Assembly (NCBI RefSeq): GCF_009870125.1
Contig: NC_046683.1
Coordinates: 3,224,001-3,288,000 of the forward strand
DNA: 64,000 nucleotides
Source: Drosophila pseudoobscura
Taxonomy: Eukaryota > Arthropoda > Insecta > Diptera > Drosophilidae
Direction: 5' to 3'
Position numbers and translations under genes: made by a program. The notes under the pieces were generated by a model. That model saw nothing but the letters and a program-made list of their open reading frames with translations. It made no database searches and was not told the DNA's origin. Positions 12,994 through 22,598 of the stretch are shown here, piece after piece (the stretch's first letter is position 1; each line of letters opens with the position of its first letter).

Positions 12994-15900
12994 GCGTTTA
13001 GAAATAACCAGTATTTCAAAGATATGCAAATCTAAATCTTCAAAAGGCTATATCTCAGACAAACAGGGCCAGATCGGTGAAGGACCAACTGTCCCAGGAT
13101 CGCGAGGATCCAGACTGCCGAAATGCATCAAAATCGATGCTGATCGGACGCTGCTTAACCGAGATATAGCGTTTAGAAATAACCAGTATTTCAAAGATAT
13201 GCAAATCTAAATCTTCAAAAGGCTATATCTCAGAAAAATAGGGCCAGATCGGTGAAGGACCAACTGTCCCAGGATCGCGAGGACCCAGACTGTCGAACGG
13301 CATCAAAATCTCGACTTCGAAAATGAGGCCGATTTTTGGCAAATTTAATGATGTAACCATCATGATTTTTTGCGAAAATCGTGAAAAAATTGATGTCCTG
13401 TTTTCTGATGCCAGTCGATTGGCAGGACTCCCCCGATCACGAAAAGACATGCCTCGCCCGGATCGGCCGCTGCTTATCCGAGATATAGCTTACAGAAAAA
13501 ACCAGTATTTCAAAGATATGCAAATCTAAATCTTCAGAAGGCTATATCTCAGACAAACAGGGCCAGATCGGTGAAGGACTAACTGTCCCAGGATCGCGAG
13601 GATCCAGACTGCCGAAATGCATCAAAATCGATGCTGATCGGACGCTGCTTATCCGAGATATAGCTTACAGAAAAAACCAGTATTTCAAAGATATGCATAT
13701 CTAAATCTTCAGAAGGCTATATCTCAGACAAACAGGGCCAGATCGGTGAAGGACCAACTGTCCCAGGATCGCGAGGATCCAGACTGCCGAAATGCATCAA
13801 AATCGATGCTGATCGGACGCTGCTTAACCGAGATATAGCGTTTAGAAATAACCAGTATTTCAAAGATATGCAAATCTAAATCTTCAGAAGGCTATATCTC
13901 AGACAAATAGGGCCAGATCGGCGAAGGACCAACTGTCCCAGGATCGCGAGGACCCAGACTGTCGAACGGCATCAAAATCTCGACTTCGAAAATGAGGCCG
14001 ATTTTTGGCAAATTTAATGATGTAACCATCATGATTTTTTGCGAAAATCGTGAAAAAATTGATGTCCTGTTTTCTGATGCCAGTCGATTGGCAGGACTCC
14101 CCCGATCACGAAAAGACATGCCTCGCCCGGATCGGCCGCTGCTTATCCGAGATATAGCTTACAGAAAAAACCAGTATTTCAAAGATATGCAAATCTAAAT
14201 CTTCAGAAGGCTATATCTCAGACAAACAGGGCCAGATCGGTGAAGGACCAACTGTCCCAGGATCGCGAGGACCCAGACTGTCGAACGGCATCAAAATCTC
14301 GACTTCGAAAATGAGGCCGATTTTTGGCAAATTTAATGATGTAACCATCATGATTTTTTGCGAAAATCGTGAAAAAATTGATGTCCTGTTTTCTGATGCC
14401 AATCGATTGGCAGGACTCCCCCGATCACGAAAAGACATGCCTCGCCCGGATCGGCCGCTGCTTATCCGAGATATAGCTTACAGAAAAAACCAGTATTTCA
14501 AAGATATGCAAATCTAAATCTTCAGAAGGCTATATCTCAGACAAACAGGGCCAGATCGGTGAAGGACCAACTGTCCCAGGATCGCGAGGATCCAGACTGC
14601 CGAAATGCATCAAAATCGATGCTGATCGGACGCTGCTTATCCGAGATATAGCTTACAAAAAAAACCAGTATTTCAAAGATATGCAAATCTAAATCTTCAG
14701 AAGGCTATATCTCAGACAAATAGGGCCAGATCGGTGAAGGACCAACTGTCCCAGGATCGCGAGGACCCAGACTGTCGAACGGCATCAAAATCTCGACTTC
14801 GAAAATGAGGCCGATTTTTGGCAAATTTAATGATGTAACCATCATGATTTTTTGCGAAAATCGTGAAAAAATTGATGTCCTGTTTTCTGATGCCAGTCGA
14901 TTGGCAGGACTCCCCCGATCACGAAAAGACATGCCTCGCCCGGATCGGCCGCTGCTTATCCGAGATATAGCTTACAGAAAAAACCAGTATTTCAAAGATA
15001 TGCAAATCTAAATCTTCAGAAGGCTATATCTCAGACAAACAGGGCCAGATCGGTGAAGGACCAACTGTCCCAGGATCGCGAGGATCCAGACTGCCGAAAT
15101 GCATCAAAATCGATGCTGATCGGACGCTGCTTATCCGAGATATAGCTTACAGAAAAAACCAGTATTTCAAAGATATGCAAATCTAAATCTTCAGAAGGCT
15201 ATATCTCAGACAAATAGGGCCAGATCGGTGAAGGACCAACTGTCCCAGGATCGCGAGGACCCAGACTGTCGAACGGCATCAAAATCTCGACTTCGAAAAT
15301 GAGGCCGATTTTTGGCAAATTTAATGATGTAACGCCCGGATCGGCCGCTGCTTATCCGAGATATAGCTTACAGAAAAAACCAGTATTTCAAAGATATGCA
15401 AATCTAAATCTTCAGAAGGCTATATCTCAGACAAACAGGGCCAGATCGGTGAAGGACCAACTGTCCCAGGATCGCGAGGATCCAGACTGCCGAAATGCAT
15501 CAAAATCGATGCTGATCGGACGCTGCTTATCCGAGATATAGCTTACAGAAAAAACCAGTATTTCAAAGATATGCATATCTAAATCTTCAGAAGGCTATAT
15601 CTCAGACAAACAGGGCCAGATCGGTGAAGGACCAACTGTCCCAGGATCGCGAGGATCCAGACTGCCGAAATGCATCAAAATCGATGCTGATCGGACGCTG
15701 CTTAACCGAGATATAGCGTTTAGAAATAACCAGTATTTCAAAGATATGCAAATCTAAATCTTCAAAAGGCTATATCTCAGAAAAATAGGGCCAGATCGGT
15801 GAAGGACCAACTGTCCCAGGATCGCGAGGACCCAGACTGTCGAACGGCATCAAAATCTCGACTTCGAAAATGAGGCCGATTTTTGGCAAATTTAATGATG

Positions 15901-17075
15901 TAACCATCATGATTTTTTGCGAAAATCGTGAAAAAATTGATGTCCTGTTTTCTGATGCCAGTCGATTGGCAGGACTCCCCCGATCACGAAAAGACATGCC
16001 TCGCCCGGATCGGCCGCTGCTTATCCGAGATATAGCTTACAGAAAAAACCAGTATTTCAAAGATATGCAAATCTAAATCTTCAGAAGGCTATATCTCAGA
16101 CAAATGTGGCCAGATCGGTGCAGGACCAACTGTCCCAGGATCGCGAGGATCCAGACTGCCGAAATGCATCAAAATCGATGCTGATCGGACGCTGCTTAAC
16201 CGAGATATAGCGTTTAGAAATAACCAGTATTTCAAAGATATGCAAATCTAAATCTTCAGAAGGCTATATCTCAGACAAATAGGGCCAGATCGGTGAAGGA
16301 CCAACTGTCCCAGGATCGCGAGGACCCAGACTGTCGAACGGCATCAAAATCTCGACTTCGAAAATGAGGCCGATTTTTGGCAAATTTAATGATGTAACCA
16401 TCATGATTTTTTGCGAAAATCGTGAAAAAATTGATGTCCTGTTTTCTGATGGCAGTCGATTGGCAGGACTCTCCCGATCACGAAAAGACATGCAACGCCA
16501 CGATCGGCCGCTGTTTAGCCGAGATATGGCGTACAGGGAAAACCAGTATTTCAAAGATATGCAAATCCAATTCTTCGGAAGGCTATATCTCAGACAAATA
16601 GGGCCAGATCGGAGAAGGACCAGCACTCCCAGGATCGCGAGGGTCTAAACTGTCGAACGGCATCGAAATCTCGACTTCGAAAATGAGGCCGATTTTTGGC
16701 AAATTTAATGATGTAACCATCATGATTTTTTGCGAAAATCGTGAAAAAATTGATGTCCTGTTTTCTGATGCCAGTCGATTGGCAGGACTCCCCCGATCAC
16801 GAAAAGGCCGCTGCTTATCCGAGATATAGCTTACAGAAAAAACCAGTATTTCAAAGATATGCAAATCTACATCTTCAGAAGGCTATATCTCAGACAAATG
16901 TGGCCAGATCGGTGAAGGACCAACTGTCCCAGGATCGCGAGGATCCAGACTGCCGAAATCCATCAAAATCGATGCTGATCGGCCGCTGCTTATCCGAGAT
17001 ATAGCTTACAGAAAAAACTAGTATTTCAAAGATATGCAAATCCAAATCTACTGAAGGCCAGATCGGCGAAGGACC
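12994..17075 (+). repeat. Composite tandem array of 175-bp and 319-bp units
   Basis: Measured from the base after GAGATATA, units start at 12994, 13169, 13488, 13663, 13838, 14157, 14476, 14651, 14970, 15145, 15366, 15541, 15716, 16035, 16210, 16529, 16829 and 17004 (last partial). Lengths are 175 (S) or 319 (L), apart from two shortened L units of 221 and 300. The order is S L S S L L S L S L* S S L S L L* S, then a broken end. L equals S plus about 144 bp inserted near the AAAATC/GATGC junction. Copies are very similar, with shared variants (GCGTTTAGAAA or GCTTACAGAAA starts) showing unequal exchange or conversion. I did not match it to a named satellite family. Each full L unit is open on both strands, which reflects copy identity rather than a gene. 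Confidence 0.93.
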
Positions 17076-17334
17076 AGCTCAGGAAGGACGTGAAAAGCGT
17101 TGCTTTTCTATCTTGCTCTTGAGGACGCAGTGGTAGTCGAACGCCACAGCCGAAGACCCTGTGATCCAGGTTTCTGTGTTCGATGTGCGACGTGTTCGCT
17201 GTCTGAGCTGCCACATCTATACACTTAATGGTTAGTGGTTAAACGACGGAAAATAATACTTATAATAAATTCAAAATTACTCATTTAGGTCTATGTTATC
17301 CTTCATCTGTATTCATCTTATTTCTTCTTCTTAA
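17076..17334. other. Junction sequence between the array and the palindrome
   Basis: No gene, splice-supported ORF or known repeat was recognised. The last array unit decays here (AGGCCAGATCGGCGAAGG at about 17056 is the final recognisable piece). A short stop-free minus-strand stretch (17026-17214) has no supporting features. Confidence 0.4.
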
Positions 17335-17640
17335 GTTATTATTTATTCCTTTAATTTATTTAACTCTTCCTCCCGTTTTAGCAGGTCACCCCCCTTCTGG
17401 TCGCAGAAGCGCTCACCTTGCTAGATTCGAACCTTAAAGGCCGTCGATAACAAGGACTTTGACTATGGCAACCTTGAGAGAAGCTACGCTGGCTACTGGA
17501 CTGTAGATAGATATCGTTGTTGTTAGGTTTAAGGATATACGAGTCTATTCATTAAGATAGTAGATAGAAATGTCTTCCTTGTTTATTTATTTATTCTAAG
17601 CTAAGTTTTGGTAAATAAAACTACTGAAAAATCATCCTTG
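17335..17640 (+). pseudogene. Truncated left copy of an inverted gene 3' end
   Basis: The sequence aligns by eye with the reverse complement of 18990-19440. Both have an intron end with AACTCTTCC and a TTTTAGCAGGTC acceptor, then a short exon, then a shared 3' tail with TAGATAGATATCGTTGTTG and AAGCTAAGTTTTG. An AATAAA lies at 17614-17619. The exon here is about 110 bases against about 270 on the right, so it has lost an internal part, and no initiator exon is visible: the array abuts on that side. The protein it came from was not recognised. The other possibility is that the homology belongs to a transposon with long inverted ends rather than to a gene. Confidence 0.45.
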
Positions 17641-18033
17641 CTATGTCCTGTATGGGGGAAACAATGCAGATTGCAAAAAGGTGTCCTTACCGAAGGACCA
17701 AGAAGCTTTTCTGATTACAGCGGGCCATGACATCGGGCCACAAATACGGGAGAAAACAAGATACATATGCCTGGAGGAAATGTCCTTGATCCTTGGTCCT
17801 TGATAAGGAATGCATAAGATCAAGGAAGCTTTTCGAACACAGGAAGCCGTCGCAGTTCCCAATCGGGCCACAAATAACGGAGAAAACAACAAACGTTTTT
17901 GTTGTCAATTTTTGTACAAACATTTTGTTGTTATTGTACAACAACAATCCTCAATCTGCGGCCGCTCAAACGGCAAAAATCGAGAATTTTTAAACTGGGA
18001 TACCAGGCGAACAGAAATCAGCAGTAGGTCGCT
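17505..18033 (+). repeat. Left arm of a large palindrome
   Basis: The left arm pairs with the right arm at 18192-19115. Innermost match: AACTGGGATACCAGGCGA at 17993-18010 and its complement at about 18215-18232. Further matches are CGGGCCACAAATAACGGAG (17866-17884), AAGGAAGCTTTTCGAACACAGG (about 17822-17843) and CTGTATGGGGGAAAC (17648-17662). The spacer is about 160 bases of AT-rich sequence. The left arm is shorter because the right arm contains an extra duplicated module. Confidence 0.85.
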
Positions 18034-18191
18034 AGTTTTTTTTAAATTATATTTTTCCGTTGTCGCCCCAAAAGTATGCAATGGTTTTTCATATTTTCTT
18101 TGGCCGCTGGAATGGCTAAAAACGGGAACTATTATTTATGATTTGCATTGTTTTTACTTAAAATAAAACTAAAAAAATTAAAAAAAAACAC

Positions 18192-19115
18192 AGCGACCTT
18201 CTTCTGATTTCTGATCGCCTGGTATCCCAGTTTCGAAATTCTTTTTTTTGCCCATAGGCGTTCGCAGATTGAGGGTTGTTGTTCTTGTTATTTTCTCCGT
18301 TATTTGTGGCCCGACATAGGCGGTGCGACGGTTTCCTGTGTTCGTAATAGCTTCCTTGATCCAATGCATTCCTTATCAAGGACCAAGGATCATGGATATT
18401 TTCTCCAGACCTATATATGTACATACATATGTATGTATCTTGTGTGTCCCTTACGGGGGCGTGCCATGCCCCCCCCCCCCCCGCCCTTGATCCTTTGGTA
18501 AGAACTCTAACAAACACAACCACACATATTTTGTTTTCTCGACCCAATCGGGACGAGCGATGGCTTCCTGTGGTTGTAAAAATGTACCTGATTTGATGGA
18601 GTTCTTATTAAGGATCAAGGATACTTTCTCAAGACATATACATACATTCATATATCTTGTTTTCTCTCTTACCTGAAGCCCGATTGGGGCGTGCCATGGC
18701 CTTCCGTGATCAGAAAAATATCCTTGATCCTTTGGTAAGGACTCCAACAAACACAACCATACATATTTAGTTTTTCGGCTATTTGTGGGCCAATCTGGGC
18801 GCCCGATGGCTTTCTGCTACCGAAAAAATGTCCCTGATTTGATGGAGTCCTTGTCAAGGATCAAGGACATTTTTCCCAATTAAAAATATGCAGTTTTCAC
18901 CGCTATTTGTGAACCGATCTGAGCGTGGTACGCCTTTTTGTAATCGGTATCGTTTCCCCCATACAGGATACAGAAAGAATGATTGTTCAATATTTTTATT
19001 CATCAAAACTTAGCTTAGTATAAATAAACAAGTGGCAAACATTTGTATCTACTATCTAAATGAATGGACACGTATATCCTTAAACCTAACAACAACGATA
19101 TCTATCTAGAATCTA
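18192..19115 (-). repeat. Right arm of the palindrome, with an internal duplication
   Basis: This is the inverted counterpart of 17505-18033. Between about 18486 and 18870 it carries two copies, roughly 240 bp apart, of a module that starts CTTGATCCTTTGGTAAG (18486 and 18723) and ends AAGGATCAAGG (about 18611 and 18858). Each module is itself a loose inverted repeat. A C14 run lies at about 18469-18482. The nested structure resembles foldback-type elements, whose long inverted ends contain subrepeats, but no terminal motif or transposase was found. Confidence 0.8.
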
Positions 19116-19285
19116 GTAGCCCTCGTGGCCCCTCGCTTGTTCGTAATAGTCCATGATCTCGAAGGCCAGGTCGAAGGATGACGATAGCTTGCTAGGCTCT
19201 GATCATTCAAGGGGTGCGCTTATGTCCTGCTGGGATACGATCCTGTCATCGTACCCCTTGGCGGGTACTTGGCGATGTCAGCCGG

Positions 19286-19769
19286 TCAGGCGCCGTCATT
19301 GAGCGCACACTCGCTCATATGAACCGGTTGGCCAGAAGGGGGGAGCTCCTGATCACTCACTTGAACACCGCAAGGGGCGACCTGCTAAAATGAAAGGAAG
19401 AGTTTAATAAAGTAAATGAGTAAATAATAACTTCATAAATTTATCTGGCGTGGTAAGAGGAGATAATCGATCCATAGCAGTTAGTGGCCAGAGAGGGTCT
19501 CGGTCAATAAATGAATAACATGAATAGAGGAGGAGAAAAGAAGGAAAACTTACCCGGTCAAAGGCGATGGGGTAAAGCATGGTGCGGGATTGAAGACGAT
19601 GTCGGTAATCTATGCACCTGCGAGGCACGTAGTACATCGCCCGCTGCTGGCGCAATGCATGTGAACGTGGATGCAGTATCGATCCGGCAACACCCAAACG
19701 GAACTTTAGGACTAGGCCTAGACTATTGAGGAATTTAGGACTGCTCGGACTATAATCCCTAGAACACAT
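19286..19769 (-). CDS. Possible two-exon small protein, right copy of the inverted gene pair
   Basis: Proposed exons on the minus strand: 19769-19554 (72 codons from ATG) and 19384-19286 (33 codons with stop), joined in phase 0 across a 169-base intron. The donor is CGG|GTAAGT and the acceptor TTTTAG|CAG, with a possible NAGNAG choice. The product would be 104 residues, Arg-, Tyr- and Ser-rich at first, with no recognised domain. Beyond the TGA, another frame reads to a plausible tail, DYYEQARGHEGY then stop at about 19116, so the original gene was probably longer and is now frame-broken. The 3' tail includes AATAAA on the minus strand (18995-19000). It may be a decaying or fast-evolving gene. 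Confidence 0.35.
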
Positions 19770-20073
19770 TGTGTCCAATGATAACTCTACTGCTGGCTTC
19801 GTTGCTCGACTTTGGCCACAAACTAAAAGATCGGAATCCTTGATGGTCCAGTCCGTTCACGTCGCTTGAAACAAAATTTCAACAAAAGGATAGGCAAGGG
19901 AATTTGCGTACATTTACTCTAATTTGCAAAGAACCCACTATTTATGATAACATTTGAAGAATGAACTTAGCGGAAACCAATGCTTGGAACATACTAAGAG
20001 TATCTTAAAAAATATATATGAAAACAAAAGTGTATGCTAAATATATTGTATATTATCAATATTGCCGTGGTAT
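19770..20073. other. Short unassigned stretch
   Basis: AT-rich sequence between the palindrome-linked gene relic and the next spliced ORF. No feature was recognised. Confidence 0.4.
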
Positions 20074-20476
20074 TCAATTATTCACGACTAGTACAGCATC
20101 GTCCAACAATAATGCTCCAGTCCTTCCAGCGTTTTCAACCATACTGCACCAAACTGAAACTGAGGGACCTGCAACAAATTGCTGCTCATTCAGAAGCATC
20201 ACAGCAATGACTCCCATGATATGAATCGAGAGAGTCCTCTTTGAATTTTTCTGTTTCACAGATCTACCCACTCTCAGGAAGTCGAGTAGAGTCATCGTCA
20301 GAAGGAGGCGTCGATTCTGTACTTGTATCTTAACAACAGCTGCTGCTGATGTGAAGTACACTGTGGCCTCTGCAGGACCTGTGAAAGATTGAACGGATGA
20401 GTGCAGAGTGCATCATAAAGTGGCATTTCCTTCACTTACCTTCAGTACGGCCCCAACGACATCGATGGACATACAT
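20074..20476 (-). CDS. Possible two-exon small protein of 113 residues
   Basis: Proposed exons on the minus strand: 20476-20440 (ATG, 12 codons plus one base) and 20378-20074, separated by a 61-base intron, the usual size of a short Drosophila intron. The donor CTGAAG|GTAAGT and acceptor CTTTCACAG|GT are both near consensus, and the frame stays open across the join for 113 codons. The product has hydrophobic stretches around ATVYFTSAAAVV and HIMGVIAVMLL but no recognised family. Codon use is not strongly fly-like. It could be a chance frame in decayed DNA, so RNA support is needed before naming it. Confidence 0.33.
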
Positions 20477-20494
20477 ATCCAGATGACATCATAG

Positions 20495-21120
20495 GCTCGG
20501 ATGATGCGTTACTTCATGGCCCGACTCTCCGGCTACGATCCCGACGATGCAGGGTTTGAACGCCAAGAAGATATGGAAGACCCTCAAGCTGTTTCTGGAG
20601 CACGTGTTGGAGAGCATCGTGTTGGAGAGCCTCTTTGGCATCCCGCCCTGAGCAAACATTCCGAATTTCTTTTTCTAACTGGAAAGCTTCAGCTACGACC
20701 ATTTCCGTGTGGCATTCAGTACATTCTTTGGAGCTGATCAGCAAGGCCGTCATCTTTATCACTGAGCATCGGGGCCTGGTGGCCTCACTGTGATGACGTT
20801 TGTGATGGAAATGGTCTGATATTTCGTCGTGTCCATTGTCAGTTCTCTGGCCCAAGCGACCAGAAACAGTTGCACAGGACTCCGTCACTACGGGTCCGGT
20901 ATCGACTTCGGCTTAGACTCCAGTCAAGGCAGTACCAGTGCCTGCGACCACGCCTAAGCCCACATCGAAGAAGCATCCAGTGCAGCAGGCCCTTTGCCAC
21001 CAGGAGGGCCCAACACAAAGTCCCAAACCCAATCACAAATATTGTATTTTCCAACCCGTTTCCTATCGAAAAATTTTGTTTGTTGTTTTAGCTGAACTTA
21101 GAATAATGAAAGATGTGTGT
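20495..21120 (+). pseudogene. Coding-like plus-strand sequence with frame breaks
   Basis: Plus-strand segments with fly-like codon use appear in shifting frames: MRYFMARLSGYDPDDA from 20503, then KKIWKTLKLFLEHVLESIV in another frame to the stop at about 20656, and later a Pro/Thr/Lys-rich segment with PVPATTPKPTSKKHP at about 20935-20985. In-frame stops and frame shifts separate them. No splice sites were found that would repair all of them. I do not recognise the family. It looks like a decayed gene or retrocopy, but the minus strand is also open for 124 codons here (20514-20888), so the direction is uncertain. Confidence 0.3.
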
Positions 21121-21593
21121 AGTTTTGACATTAAACTGAATGTGAAATAAACTGATTTTAACTGAGAAATAGAACTGTTACTTGGGCATACGGCAAACAC
21201 AATGTTTACCGTATTCCAAAATCTGAAATCGGATGAACAAACGAGATATATGTATGTATATGCAAAGATCTCAAAAATTCAGATTCGCTTAACAGTACTA
21301 CCACAAAGGGGTCGAACACAAAATGTTTGTTTTTCAATTCCTAAGCTTCGTTAACTCGTTCGTATAACATACATGCCCCATCGAATACCCACAGTCCAAT
21401 ATCCACTTGTAATACATTCACAAAGAACGCATTTTGTAGCCTTTGTATAAGCTTATAAGCCATGACTGACTTCACCATACATATCATTATTCTTAGACCC
21501 TATCAAGTTGCCTGAGAAAATATACTCAATTATAGTTTTCGGCTGGCTACAAATTCCATAGGAAGAGTTTTAGGAAGTCGAGCTTCAGGTACA
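21121..21593. other. AT-rich stretch upstream of the small membrane-protein gene
   Basis: No coding or repeat feature was recognised. This should hold the promoter and leader of the gene beginning at 21594, but no clear core-promoter motif was identified. Confidence 0.35.
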
Positions 21594-21806
21594 ATGGGCA
21601 AGAATCGGGCAACGATGCGCCGGTGGACTGGAAAGTCTCCTCACATCGATGAAAAGGCACCTAAGCCTGATCCAATCTGGACCGTGGGGCGCGTGACATT
21701 CTGGCTCATTGTCTGCATCCTCGTATCACTTTTGTACTATGAGTTCTATGTCCTCCTCCATGCGGCCTCTGACGACTGCAACTTGTACGATTTGCAGTGC
21801 GACTAA
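21594..21806 (+). CDS. Small single-pass membrane protein, 70 residues
   Basis: An ATG with a good fly context (TACAATGG) opens a 70-codon frame. The N terminus is basic (MGKNRATMRRWTGK), then comes a Pro/Lys segment, a strong hydrophobic helix at residues 34-56 (VTFWLIVCILVSLLYYEFY) and an acidic, cysteine-bearing tail (DDCNLYDLQCD). The positive-inside rule predicts a cytosolic N terminus and an outer or lumenal tail, with two cysteines that could form a disulfide. Codon use is fly-like. The function is unknown. ATTAAA at about 21894-21899 could serve as a polyadenylation signal. The frame is short enough that chance is possible, but the composition and layout argue for a real gene. Confidence 0.55.
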   Translation: MGKNRATMRRWTGKSPHIDEKAPKPDPIWTVGRVTFWLIVCILVSLLYYEFYVLLHAASDDCNLYDLQCD

Positions 21807-22214
21807 CAGGACCTCGAGACGTGCCACCTGCAAAAGACAGTGTTGGTTATACTTTATGGCGTGCTATATATTGGAGTGCTATATAATTGTTGTATTAAAT
21901 TAAGCATTTTTTAATCGTTTACGCATATGTATGTTCATATAGTGCTGAAGAGACGACTCGAAAGGTCACTCAACAAACGTCAGCCTTCCATTGTTGAAAC
22001 ATGCGCTGCATGTCAGAAGCTCGCTGATGGGACACTGCCGAGTGGAGGCTTTCAAGCTCGAACTTGTAAGCCACTGCCGAGCATAGCATTCTGCAATCTT
22101 AGCCGATTGGTTTCTAAACGAACCTGCTCATATTCAAGGTAATATATATGCTAATACACATATTTGGAGTACACTTGGCGTTGAGTTGGGGGCTAGTAAT
22201 GTTGGTCAAGATAA

Positions 22215-22424
22215 ATGCCAAGACGTTGCGGGCCTGCCATGGCGGCAGCACGAAAACGTAGGGTCTACTTTCAGGCACCGCGAAAAGCTTTTGCCTCTAG
22301 GTCCGACCAAGGCGTACGGAAACTTTTCATGTCATCGGATAGTTTTAGAGATCGGAGGACAGTCACGCACCCTTCTTTCCCTCTTCCAATAGCACCAAAG
22401 ATTCGTGATATCGGGTCTCTTTAA
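22215..22424 (+). CDS. Possible small basic protein, 69 residues
   Basis: An ATG-initiated frame, rich in Arg and Lys (PRRCGP, ARKRRVYF, SFRDRRT), ending TAA at 22424. Strong basicity with Ser and Pro is seen in many small nuclear or sperm proteins, but no family is recognised. It lies convergent with the MARCH5-like gene, about 175 bases from that gene's stop, so it could instead be antisense to its 3' UTR. A donor-like CAAG|GTAATA at about 22135-22144 lies just upstream, so a spliced form is also possible. Confidence 0.25.
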   Translation: MPRRCGPAMAAARKRRVYFQAPRKAFASRSDQGVRKLFMSSDSFRDRRTVTHPSFPLPIAPKIRDIGSL

Positions 22425-22598
22425 TTGCATGGCTCTTGTTCTTATAGAAGTGTTGCACAAGACCCTTAAGTCACATAAGAGCATACATAAATAATTAAGT
22501 GACGAATAAGGAACGATTTACTGCGATGAATACAAATTTAGATGTACCCCCCACCCCCCCTTCCAATGTATGAAAATTTGCCTACTTTCGCTTCGCTT

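Noticed and set aside
13323..16648. Repeated 68-94 codon plus-strand and 75-120 codon minus-strand open frames in the array
   Set aside because: They recur because the 319-bp unit is repeated nearly unchanged; no independent start context, splice sites or family supports a protein.
12994..17075. CRISPR-like array
   Set aside because: Units are 175 and 319 bp and fully repeated, with no unique spacers, and the genome is a fly.
17410..17445. tRNA-like B-box (GGTTCGAATC on the minus strand)
   Set aside because: No A box or cloverleaf could be built around it, and it lies inside the gene relic.
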